Made by a program: the position numbers and the translations under genes. Below the pieces are notes generated by a model. It did not search any database. It was not told where the DNA came from and worked only from the letters and a program-made list of their open reading frames with translations. Source: Magnetospirillum sp. SS-4 (GTDB lineage Bacteria > Pseudomonadota > Alphaproteobacteria > Rhodospirillales > Magnetospirillaceae). Taken from it: 64,000 nt of DNA. Below, piece after piece: positions 42,190 to 49,405 of the stretch (positions are counted from its first letter, which is position 1; every line of letters begins with the position of its first letter). The stretch covers positions 1 to 64,000 of the forward strand of contig NZ_CACVCH010000043.1 in NCBI RefSeq assembly GCF_902729425.1, given 5' to 3'.

Positions 42190-43224
42190 ATGAAGCGGAT
42201 CATCCTCACCACACTCGTCGCCCTGACCCTGTCGCTGGCCGGAGCCGCCGACGCGCTGGCCAGGGCCGGCAAATCCGGCGGCTTCGGCTCCAAGGGATCG
42301 CGGACCTATGACGCGCCCATGCAGCGTTCGCTGACGCCGCCGACAAGCCAGGCCGCGCCGGGCGGCGTGCCCCCGGCGCCCCAGGCCGCCCCCCGCCCCG
42401 GCGCCGTCGATTCCGCCCCGCTGGCCCCCGCCGGCGTGGCCCGCCCCGGCGCCATGGCCCCGGCCGCCGGCATGGCGGCGCAGTCCCCCGGCTTCTTCCA
42501 GCGCAATCCCTTCATGGCCGGCCTCGCCGGCGGCATGATCGGCGCCGGCATCGGCGGGATGCTGTTCGGCAACTCGCCCGCCATGGCGGCGGCCAGCGAC
42601 GCCTCGCCCGGCGCCAGCATGCTGGGCATGCTGCTGCAACTGGCGCTGATCGGCGGCCTTGTCTGGCTGGCGGTGCGGATGTTCCGCCGCCGGGCCACGC
42701 CGGCGGGAACCGCCAATCCCTATGCCCGCGCCGCCATGCCCGGCCAGCATGCGGAACCGGTGATGGCGCGCCAGGGGGCGATGACGGCGGCCCCGGCGGC
42801 CCCCCGGGTCGAACGCGAATTCGACGCCTCGGGCGATGACCAGCAGGCCTTCACCGACATCCTGCTTGGCGTCCAGAAGGCGTGGAGCGACGGCGACCTT
42901 GCCGGACTGCGCCGCTGGGCCACCCCGGAAGTGGTGATGTTCCTGTCCGAGGACCTGTCGCGCAACACCAGCGAAGGCTTGGTGAACAAGGTCGAGAACG
43001 TCGAACTGCTGAAGGGAGACGTCAGCGAGAGTTGGAGCGAAAACGGCTTCGACTACCTGACCGCCATGATCACCTTCGAGTGCGTCGACTACATGGTGCG
43101 GGCAGATACCGGCGCCGTGGCCAGCGGCAGCCCGGACACGCCGGTGCAGCACACCGAGGCCTGGACCTTCGTCCGGTCGTCCAGCGGCGGGAAGTGGCTG
43201 CTGTCGGCGGTGGAACAGGTCTGA
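42190..43224 (+). CDS. Tim44-like domain membrane protein
   Basis: 344 residues. A signal peptide (MKRIILTTLVALTLSLAGAAD) and a proline/alanine-rich region precede a glycine-rich helix (GFFQRNPFMAGLAGGMIGAG, then MLFG) and a membrane span (MLGMLLQLALIGGLVWLAVRM). The C-terminal Tim44-like domain contains DILLGVQKAWSDGDLAGLRRWATPEVVMFLSEDL and FDYLTAMITFECVDY. The mitochondrial Tim44 family is shared with alphaproteobacteria. The ATG follows AAGGAC. A strong terminator follows at 43251. Confidence 0.88.
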   Translation: MKRIILTTLVALTLSLAGAADALARAGKSGGFGSKGSRTYDAPMQRSLTPPTSQAAPGGVPPAPQAAPRPGAVDSAPLAPAGVARPGAMAPAAGMAAQSPGFFQRNPFMAGLAGGMIGAGIGGMLFGNSPAMAAASDASPGASMLGMLLQLALIGGLVWLAVRMFRRRATPAGTANPYARAAMPGQHAEPVMARQGAMTAAPAAPRVEREFDASGDDQQAFTDILLGVQKAWSDGDLAGLRRWATPEVVMFLSEDLSRNTSEGLVNKVENVELLKGDVSESWSENGFDYLTAMITFECVDYMVRADTGAVASGSPDTPVQHTEAWTFVRSSSGGKWLLSAVEQV

Positions 43225-43250
43225 CGGCACAAGGAGCCGTCGTCCCGATG

Positions 43251-43283
43251 AAGCCTTCCCGGCCACGGCTGGGAAGGCTTTTT
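43251..43283 (+). terminator. Rho-independent terminator of the Tim44-like gene
   Basis: A perfect 10-bp stem (AAGCCTTCCC with GGGAAGGCTT) around a 10-base loop ends in five T residues, 27 bases after the Tim44-like stop. Orientation matches the plus-strand gene. It abuts the 3' end of the convergent maf gene. Confidence 0.9.
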
Positions 43284-43873
43284 CATGCGTAGCCCAAACC
43301 GTCCAGCATGGCGGCGGTCTCGAACAGGGGCAGGCCGACGATGTTGGAATACGATCCGGACACGTCGCGCACGAAGCGGGCGGCCAGCCCCTGGATGGCG
43401 TAGCCGCCGGCCTTGCCGTCCCATTCGCCCGAGGCGACATAGGCCTCGATCTCGCCCGGGGACAGCCGCTTGAAGGTCACGACGGTGGTGACCAGACGCA
43501 GGCTGCGCCGGCCGTCCGGAGCCAGCACGCAGACGCCGCCGTGGACGCGGTGGCGCCGGCCGGACAGCAGGTCCAGGCATTGGCGGGCGGTGGCGGCATC
43601 CTCGGCCTTGGGCAGGATGCGCCGGCCGCACGCCACCACGGTATCGGCGGCAAGAACGAAGCAGCCGGGATGACGCGACGCCACGGTGGCCGCCTTGGCT
43701 TCGGCCAGCCGGCGGGCATGGGGGGCGGGCAACTCGCCCTTGGCGGGGGTTTCGTCCACATGGGCGGGATCGACCCGTCCCGGAACGATGCCGATCTGGC
43801 CGAGCAGGTCCAGGCGTCGGGGCGAAGCCGACGCCAGAACCAGCGCCGGACCCGCGACGGTCCCGCTCATCAT
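43283..43873 (-). CDS. maf: Maf-family nucleotide pyrophosphatase
   Basis: 196 residues. Hydrolyses non-canonical dTTP/UTP or related nucleotides, acting in housekeeping and cell division. The signature LVLASASPRRLDLLGQIG is near the N-terminus, followed by the conserved FVLAADTVVACG and DKAGGYAIQGLAARFV-like segment (WDGKAGGYAIQGLAARFV). Two adjacent ATGs (43873 and 43870) exist. It starts one base after the infA stop. Terminal gene of the conserved hisG-maf block. Confidence 0.93.
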   Translation of the reverse strand: MMSGTVAGPALVLASASPRRLDLLGQIGIVPGRVDPAHVDETPAKGELPAPHARRLAEAKAATVASRHPGCFVLAADTVVACGRRILPKAEDAATARQCLDLLSGRRHRVHGGVCVLAPDGRRSLRLVTTVVTFKRLSPGEIEAYVASGEWDGKAGGYAIQGLAARFVRDVSGSYSNIVGLPLFETAAMLDGLGYA

Positions 43874-43874
43874 C

Positions 43875-44093
43875 CTACTTGTAGCGGAAGGTGATGCGGC
43901 CCTTGGTCAGGTCATAGGGCGTCATTTCCACGTTGACCCGATCACCGGCGAGGACGCGGATGCGATTCTTGCGCATCTTGCCCGACGTATGGGCAAGGAT
44001 TTCGTGTTCGTTGTCGAGCTTGACCCGGAACATGGCATTGGGAAGCAGTTCGGTCACCGTGCCAGAAAACTCGATTACATCCTCTTTCGCCAT
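43875..44093 (-). CDS. infA: Translation initiation factor IF-1
   Basis: 72 residues, the exact usual length. One S1/OB-fold: [20 protein letters not shown], then [26 protein letters not shown] (read in parts) and GRITFRYK. It binds the ribosomal A site during initiation. The GGAGGACCA ribosome site is just before the ATG. It is a standard member of the alphaproteobacterial block infA-maf, about 90 bases after the phosphatase gene. Confidence 0.98.
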   Translation of the reverse strand: MAKEDVIEFSGTVTELLPNAMFRVKLDNEHEILAHTSGKMRKNRIRVLAGDRVNVEMTPYDLTKGRITFRYK

Positions 44094-44183
44094 TGGTCCT
44101 CCATTCCGGGCTTCTTCCGCGCGGAAAGATAAGTGAGCGCTGTGCGCTGTTTGGTCAAGCGTTTTCGCGCCGCAACAACTGGA

Positions 44184-44627
44184 TTACTCCCTCGCCATGC
44201 CCGGAAGGGGAAAACGCTTCAGGATATGGCGCTCCAATTCGTCCCGGACCTTGCGATAGGCGTCCAGCATGATTTCCCGGCTTCCCTCCACCAGGGTCGG
44301 ATCGAAGGTGGGCCAGTACTCCACCTCGCAGGCGAAATGCCGGGTCAGGTCCACCGCCTTGTGCTGCGCCTCGGGCGACAGCGACACCACCACGTCGAAG
44401 CTGGTGTCTTCCAGGTCGTCGAAGGTGCGCGGCCGATGCTTCGAGACATCCACGCCGATCTCGTCCATCACCTGAACGATGAACGGGTCGGCCTCCCCCC
44501 GCCGCACGCCGACAGAATACACGTAGATGCGCTTGCCGTGGTAGCGCTTCATGATGCCTTCCGCCATGGGCGAGCGCACCGCGTTCATGGTGCAGCAGAA
44601 CAGGACGGCCGACGGCAAGTCCTCCAA
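44184..44627 (-). CDS. Low-molecular-weight protein-tyrosine phosphatase family protein
   Basis: 147 residues. The catalytic P-loop C-x5-R is CTMNAVRSPMAEG near residues 12-18, followed by VDVSKHRPRTFDDL. The general-acid Asp is probably in the FDPTLVEG segment. The family includes arsenate reductases and phosphotyrosine phosphatases; this member is a conserved part of the alphaproteobacterial hisD-UPF0262-phosphatase-infA order. Only a TTG start is available (44627), two bases after the UPF0262 stop; the first ATG falls inside the catalytic loop. Confidence 0.87.
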   Translation of the reverse strand: MEDLPSAVLFCCTMNAVRSPMAEGIMKRYHGKRIYVYSVGVRRGEADPFIVQVMDEIGVDVSKHRPRTFDDLEDTSFDVVVSLSPEAQHKAVDLTRHFACEVEYWPTFDPTLVEGSREIMLDAYRKVRDELERHILKRFPLPGMARE

Positions 44628-44629
44628 GC

Positions 44630-45103
44630 CTACCCCCTGATGTGCAGCACGCAGACAAGGGTGAACAGGCGCCGCGCCGTGTCGAAATCGATGTCGACCC
44701 GCCCCTTCAGCCGCTCCTGAAGCAGTTCGGACCCTTCGTTGTGCAGCCCCCGCCGCCCCATGTCGATGGCCTCGATCTGGGCCGGGGTCGATTTCTTGAT
44801 GGCGGCGTAATAGCTTTCGCAGACCAGGAAATAGTCCTTCACCACCGACTGGAAGGTCTTCAGCGGCAGCGGCACCTCGGTCAGCGGCCCGCCGTCCTCG
44901 GAGCGGACGTCGAAGATCAGCCGGTTGTCTTCCAGCCGGATGTGCAGATTGTAGGGGCCGATGAAATCGCCGTTCACCGCGAAGTAGTTCTCTTCCAGCA
45001 GATCGTAGATGGCCACGGCGCGTTCGTGCTCGACCTCGGCGGCGCGCCGCACCATGGTCTTCTCGTCGAGCTGGATATGGATCAGCTTCTGCCGGTGCGG
45101 CAT
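44630..45103 (-). CDS. UPF0262 family protein
   Basis: 157 residues. The sequence YDLLEENYFAVNGDFIGPYN, then LHIRLEDNRLIFDVRSEDG, is characteristic of UPF0262, a family confined to alphaproteobacteria. Its function is not known. The start overlaps the hisD stop by one base (TGATG), and the phosphatase follows two bases after its stop, so the four genes hisG-hisD-UPF0262-phosphatase are one transcript. Confidence 0.93.
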   Translation of the reverse strand: MPHRQKLIHIQLDEKTMVRRAAEVEHERAVAIYDLLEENYFAVNGDFIGPYNLHIRLEDNRLIFDVRSEDGGPLTEVPLPLKTFQSVVKDYFLVCESYYAAIKKSTPAQIEAIDMGRRGLHNEGSELLQERLKGRVDIDFDTARRLFTLVCVLHIRG

Positions 45104-46401
45104 CAGGCCTCCCCGAGATTGAGACGCAGCGACACCGACAATCCGTGGGCGCCCAACCCTTCCGCCTCGGCCAGGGTCACCGCCGCCGGGCCGATCGCCC
45201 GCAGCGAGTCGGAATCGCAGCCCAACAGGGTCGTGCGCTTCATGAAGTCGATCACCCCCAGCCCGGACGAGAAACGGGCGGAGCGGGCGGTGGGCAGGAC
45301 GTGATTGGGGCCGCCGACGTAATCGCCGATGGCCTCCGGGGTGTAGCGCCCCAGGAAGATGGCGCCGGCGTTGCGGATGCGGGCGGCCAGGGAATCGGGG
45401 TCGGCCACCGCCAGTTCCAGGTGCTCGGGCGCGATGCGGTCGACCAGCGGAATCGCCGCCTCCAGGTCCGGCACCACGATGACGGCGCCGTGCCGGGTCC
45501 AGCTGTCCCGCGCGATGGCGGCACGCGGCAGGGTCGCCAGATGGGACTCCACCGCCTCGGCCACCCGGCGGCCGAATTCGCGGTCGTCGGTGATCAGGAT
45601 GCTTTGGGCGGCGGCGTCGTGTTCGGCCTGGCTCAGCAGGTCGGCGGCGATCCAGCCGGGATCGTTGGCGCCATCGGCCACCACCAGGATTTCCGACGGG
45701 CCGGCGATCATGTCGATGCCGACGGTGCCGAACACCCGGCGCTTGGCGGCGGCGACATAGGCGTTGCCGGGGCCGACGATCTTGTCGACCGGGCGGATGG
45801 TCTCGGTTCCGTAGGCCAGGGCGCCGATAGCCTGGGCGCCGCCGACCCGGTAGATCTCGTCGATGCCGGCGATGCGGGCGGCGGCCAGCACCAGCGGATT
45901 GAGCCTCCCGCCGGGAGTGGGAACCACCATCACCAGACGCCCGACCCCCGCCGCCTTGGCGGGAATGGCGTTCATCAGCACCGACGAGGGATAGGCGGCG
46001 GTGCCGCCCGGAACATAGAGGCCGGCGGCCTGGACCGGCGTCCAGCGCAGCCCCAGCCTGACACCGGCCTTGTCGGTGAAGGCGTAGTCCTTGGGCAGTT
46101 GCCTGGCGTGAAAGGCGTGGATGCGCCTGGCGGCCAGATGGAGCGCCTTGATCAGGCCGGAATCGCAGGATGCGGCGGCCTCGTCGATTTCGGCGGCGGT
46201 GAATCGCAACGTCTCCGGCGTCAGTTCCACCCGGTCGAAACGGGCGGTATAGCCGAGCAGGGCGGCGTCGCCGCGCTTTCTCACGTCGGCCAGGATGGCG
46301 GCGACCAGGGAATCCACGTCCTCGTCGTTTTCCCGCTTCATGTCGATGAGGGCGGCGAAGGCGGCCTCGAAGCCGGAATCGGTGTGGAGAAGCTCCCTCA
46401 T
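45103..46401 (-). CDS. hisD: Histidinol dehydrogenase
   Basis: About 432 residues. Catalyses the last two steps of histidine biosynthesis, histidinol to histidine with NAD+, needing Zn2+. Diagnostic segments: [80 protein letters not shown], and [10 protein letters not shown] with metal and catalytic residues. ATG 46401 overlaps the hisG stop (ATGA). Alternative GTG 46410 is less likely. Confidence 0.96.
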   Translation of the reverse strand: MRELLHTDSGFEAAFAALIDMKRENDEDVDSLVAAILADVRKRGDAALLGYTARFDRVELTPETLRFTAAEIDEAAASCDSGLIKALHLAARRIHAFHARQLPKDYAFTDKAGVRLGLRWTPVQAAGLYVPGGTAAYPSSVLMNAIPAKAAGVGRLVMVVPTPGGRLNPLVLAAARIAGIDEIYRVGGAQAIGALAYGTETIRPVDKIVGPGNAYVAAAKRRVFGTVGIDMIAGPSEILVVADGANDPGWIAADLLSQAEHDAAAQSILITDDREFGRRVAEAVESHLATLPRAAIARDSWTRHGAVIVVPDLEAAIPLVDRIAPEHLELAVADPDSLAARIRNAGAIFLGRYTPEAIGDYVGGPNHVLPTARSARFSSGLGVIDFMKRTTLLGCDSDSLRAIGPAAVTLAEAEGLGAHGLSVSLRLNLGEA

Positions 46402-47057
46402 GCGCCGCACGCCTTGCGGAAGGCCTCGATCCAGCCGGTCATCTCGTCGGGGCGGGTCTTGAGCGCGGCGCGGTTGACGATGAGACGCGAGGTCACCTCG
46501 GCGATCACCTCAACCTCCTTCAGGCCGTTGGCCAGCAGGGTGGCCCCCGACGACACCAGATCGACGATGCGGGTGCACAGGCCCAGCGACGGCGCCAGTT
46601 CCATGGCGCCGTTGAGCTTGACGCACTCGGCCTGGACCCCGCGGGCGGCGAAGTGGCGCCGGGTCACCTCGGGATACTTGGTGGCGATGCGGATGTGGCT
46701 CCACCGCCTGGGATCGTCGTCGGCGGCGACGGATTCGGGCTCGGCCACCGACAGGCGGCACTTGCCGATGCCGAGGTCCAGCGGCGCGTAAAGTTCGGGA
46801 TAGTCGAATTCCATCAGCACGTCGTTGCCCGCGATACCGAGATGGGCGGCGCCGAAGGCGACGAAGGTGGCCACGTCGAACGAACGCACCCGGATGATGT
46901 CGATATGGGGATGGTTGGTGCCAAAGCGCAACAGGCGGCTTTTCGGATCGTCGAAGGCCGGTTCGGGAATGATGCCGGCGGCGTTCACCAGCGGCATGGC
47001 TTCGTCCAGGATGCGGCCCTTGGGCAGGGCGATCACCAGTTTGTCTTCAGCTCGCAC
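46398..47057 (-). CDS. hisG: ATP phosphoribosyltransferase, short form
   Basis: 219 residues. First enzyme of histidine biosynthesis: ATP + PRPP gives phosphoribosyl-ATP. N-terminal [17 protein letters not shown], then [23 protein letters not shown] and [15 protein letters not shown] with the PRPP-binding site. The length shows the short HisG type, which lacks the regulatory C-terminal domain and needs HisZ as partner; no hisZ is in this window. The start is GTG 47057. The divergent region with the response regulator holds both promoters. Confidence 0.95.
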   Translation of the reverse strand: MRAEDKLVIALPKGRILDEAMPLVNAAGIIPEPAFDDPKSRLLRFGTNHPHIDIIRVRSFDVATFVAFGAAHLGIAGNDVLMEFDYPELYAPLDLGIGKCRLSVAEPESVAADDDPRRWSHIRIATKYPEVTRRHFAARGVQAECVKLNGAMELAPSLGLCTRIVDLVSSGATLLANGLKEVEVIAEVTSRLIVNRAALKTRPDEMTGWIEAFRKACGA

Positions 47058-47131
47058 GGTCTTGATACTCTGGTTCCTGCGGGGGCTGAAATATCTACAG
47101 CGTTTCGCGCCCGCACACCAGCCCTACCGCT

Positions 47132-47147
47132 GTTACCATCGGTTACC
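47132..47147 (+). promoter_or_regulatory. Candidate direct-repeat box for the response regulator at 47192
   Basis: GTTACC occurs at 47132-47137 and 47142-47147, start to start 10 bases apart. Tandem half-sites one helical turn apart are what OmpR-family dimers bind. It is 45 bases before the regulator start, so autoregulation of this operon is likely, though not shown. Confidence 0.4.
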
Positions 47148-47191
47148 GAAACAACGCCGATTCCTGGGCGCCGCCGCGCTATAACGGAAAC

Positions 47192-47914
47192 ATGGACACT
47201 CAAGCCCACATCCTGGTGGTCGACGACGACCGCGAAATCCGCGACCTGCTGGCCCGCTTCCTGGCCCGCCACGGCCTGCGCGTCACCACCGCCAGGGACG
47301 GGGCCGAGATGATGAGGCTGCTGGACGAACGCCGCGTCGACCTGGTGGTGCTGGACCTGATGCTGCCGGGCGAGGACGGCCTCAGCCTGACCCGGCGGCT
47401 GCGCGAGGCCCGATCAAGCCTTCCCATCGTCATGCTGACCGCCATGGGCGAGGACACCGACCGCATCGTCGGGCTGGAAATGGGCGCCGACGACTATGTC
47501 CCCAAGCCGTTCAATCCGCGCGAATTGCTGGCCCGCATCAAGGCGGTGCTGCGCCGGGTGCAGTCCGCCGCCGATGGCCCGGCCCTGCCCCACGGCGCCC
47601 GGCTGCGCTTTCAAGGTTGGAGCCTCGATCTCGCCACCCGCGACCTCACCTCGCCCGATGGAATCATGGTGGCGCTGTCGGCCGGCGAATTCAGCCTGCT
47701 CCAGGTCTTCGTCGAGCACCCCCGCCGGGTGCTGTCGCGCGACCAGCTGCTGGACTTCGCCCGGGGGCGGACGGCGGTACCGTTCGACCGTTCCATCGAC
47801 ATCCAGGTCAGCCGCCTGCGCCGCCGCCTGGGCGACGACGCCAAGGACCCGCAACTGATCAAGACGGTCAGGGGCGGCGGCTACCTGTTCACCGCCGAAG
47901 TGGAGAAGGCATGA
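47192..47914 (+). CDS. OmpR-family response regulator of the receptor/ABC/NnrS cluster
   Basis: 240 residues. Receiver: ILVVDDDREIRDLLARFLARHG, acceptor Asp in DLVVLDLMLPGEDG, T in VMLTAMGED, K in YVPKPFNPREL. Winged helix: ALSAGEFSLLQVFVEHPRRV, LSRDQLLDFARGR, and VRGGGYLFTAEVE at the end. It overlaps the kinase start by four bases (ATGA). Divergent from hisG. It probably controls the plus-strand transport genes that follow. Confidence 0.92.
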   Translation: MDTQAHILVVDDDREIRDLLARFLARHGLRVTTARDGAEMMRLLDERRVDLVVLDLMLPGEDGLSLTRRLREARSSLPIVMLTAMGEDTDRIVGLEMGADDYVPKPFNPRELLARIKAVLRRVQSAADGPALPHGARLRFQGWSLDLATRDLTSPDGIMVALSAGEFSLLQVFVEHPRRVLSRDQLLDFARGRTAVPFDRSIDIQVSRLRRRLGDDAKDPQLIKTVRGGGYLFTAEVEKA

Positions 47915-49290
47915 AGCCCCGCCTGCTTCCCGACAGCGTGCTGGGCCGCACCGCCCTGGTGCTGGTGGCGGCCCTGCTGCTGTCGGCCCTGGCGGCGGTG
48001 GCGCTGTTCTCGGCCCAGCGCCAGGAGGCGCTGACCGCCATCGGCGGCCGCAACGCCGCCGAACGGGTGGGCGGCTTCGTCACTATCAGCGAGCAGATCC
48101 CGCCGGAACTCCGTCAGGCCACCTTGCGCAACCTCGACACCCCCCGGTTCCGGGTGGGCTGGGGAATCGCCCCGGTGGTGACCGAGAACGAGACCTTCGG
48201 TCTGGCCGGCTATGTCCGCGACGTGCTGGAAAAGGGCCTGGAAGGTCGCCAGGTGCTGATCTCCACCCGCCCCGGCCCGCTGGGCGGACCCGCCACCGGG
48301 CTCAGCGGGCGCGGCGGCATGCATTCCCACGGCGGCGGCCCCGGCCATATCGCCCCGCCGGCGCTGCGCATTTCGGTGCGGCTGGCGGATGGCAGCTGGC
48401 TGAACGTGCTGGCCCCGTTCGACCACGGCGATTCCCTGTGGCGCCCCCGCTTCGTGCTGCCGCTGCTGCTGGCGCTGGTGCTGGTCACCACCGTGGCGCT
48501 GCTGGCGGTGCGCATGGCGACCTCGCCCTTCGCCCGCTTCGCCGCCGCCGCCGAGCGCCTGGGGGTCGACGTCACCGCCCCGCCCATGGAGGAACACGGC
48601 CCGCGCGAGGTGCGCCAGGCCGCCCAGGCCTTCAACATCATGCAGAGCCGCGTCGCCCGCTTCGTCCAGGACCGCACCCAGATGCTGGCGGCCATCAGCC
48701 ACGACCTCAAGACCCCGATCACCCGGCTCAGGCTGCGCGCCGAATTCGTCGACGACGACGAGCAGCGGGCCAAGATGCTGGCCGACCTGAACGAGATGGA
48801 GGCGATGATCAGCGCCACCCTGGCCTTCGCCCGCGACGACGCCACCAGCGAACCACGCCTGCGCATGGATCTCGCCGCCATGGTGCAGGGGATGGTGGAG
48901 GACCTGGAGGATCTGGGAACCGATTGCGCCTATTCCGGACCGCAAAGCCTGGTGGTCGAGGCCCGGCCGGCGGCCTTGAAGCGGGCCATCGCCAATCTGG
49001 TGGACAACGCCGTGAAGTATGGCGGCGGCGCCCGCCTGACGCTGGCCGAGGGCGATGCCGAGGTTGAACTGACCGTCGACGACGATGGCCCCGGCATTCC
49101 AGAAGGCGATTTCGAACGGGTGTTCGCCCCCTTCGTGCGGCTGGAGGCTTCACGCTCCAGGGATACCGGCGGCTCCGGTCTCGGCCTCGCCGTCGCCCGC
49201 GCCGCCATCCGCGCCCACGGCGGCGACATCCGCCTCGCCAACCGCCCCGAGGGCGGCCTCAGGGTGACCGTCGGCCTGCCGAAGGGATGA
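47911..49290 (+). CDS. EnvZ-type sensor histidine kinase with His-rich periplasmic segment
   Basis: About 459 residues. TM1 (LGRTALVLVAALLLSALAAVALF) and TM2 (VLPLLLALVLVTTVALLAV) enclose a periplasmic domain of about 150 residues that includes a His/Gly-rich stretch (GGMHSHGGGPGHIAPP), a plausible metal-binding site. HAMP follows, then HisKA with H in LAAISHDLKTPITRLRLRAEF and HATPase (NLVDNAVKYGGGA, DDGPGIPE, TGGSGLGLAVARAAIRAHGG). Translationally coupled to the response regulator. Together they probably sense a metal ion and control the cluster downstream. Confidence 0.9.
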   Translation: MKPRLLPDSVLGRTALVLVAALLLSALAAVALFSAQRQEALTAIGGRNAAERVGGFVTISEQIPPELRQATLRNLDTPRFRVGWGIAPVVTENETFGLAGYVRDVLEKGLEGRQVLISTRPGPLGGPATGLSGRGGMHSHGGGPGHIAPPALRISVRLADGSWLNVLAPFDHGDSLWRPRFVLPLLLALVLVTTVALLAVRMATSPFARFAAAAERLGVDVTAPPMEEHGPREVRQAAQAFNIMQSRVARFVQDRTQMLAAISHDLKTPITRLRLRAEFVDDDEQRAKMLADLNEMEAMISATLAFARDDATSEPRLRMDLAAMVQGMVEDLEDLGTDCAYSGPQSLVVEARPAALKRAIANLVDNAVKYGGGARLTLAEGDAEVELTVDDDGPGIPEGDFERVFAPFVRLEASRSRDTGGSGLGLAVARAAIRAHGGDIRLANRPEGGLRVTVGLPKG

Positions 49291-49324
49291 ATGGAACCGT
49301 CCCCGATGGGGCATCACGGGTCGA

Positions 49325-49338
49325 TTGACCAACGTCAA
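49325..49338. promoter_or_regulatory. Candidate FNR/NnrR-type site upstream of the TonB receptor
   Basis: TTGAC-CAAC-GTCAA forms a perfect palindrome and extends to a 16-bp one (ATTGAC-N4-GTCAAT). It is the same arm sequence as at 38757. Crp/Fnr-family regulators of anaerobic and nitric-oxide responses (FNR, DNR, NnrR) bind this pattern. Centre lies about 74 bases before the receptor start. Confidence 0.6.
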
Positions 49339-49391
49339 TGCGAATGAGTCTTAATTGCGTCTGTATTTGTCGCCAACGCCTCTCATTCGCA
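49339..49391. promoter_or_regulatory. Fur-like half-sites forming an inverted repeat before the TonB receptor
   Basis: TGCGAATGAG (49339-49348) and its exact complement CTCATTCGCA (49382-49391) flank a 33-base spacer. Directly after the first copy comes CTTAATTGC, giving a near-palindrome of the Fur-box type (GCGAATGAG-T-CTTAATTGC, 7 of 9 matching). These half-sites resemble the Fur boxes of alphaproteobacterial iron-uptake genes. The receptor start is 15 bases after the second arm. Confidence 0.55.
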
Positions 49392-49405
49392 CAAGGGAAC
49401 CTTCC

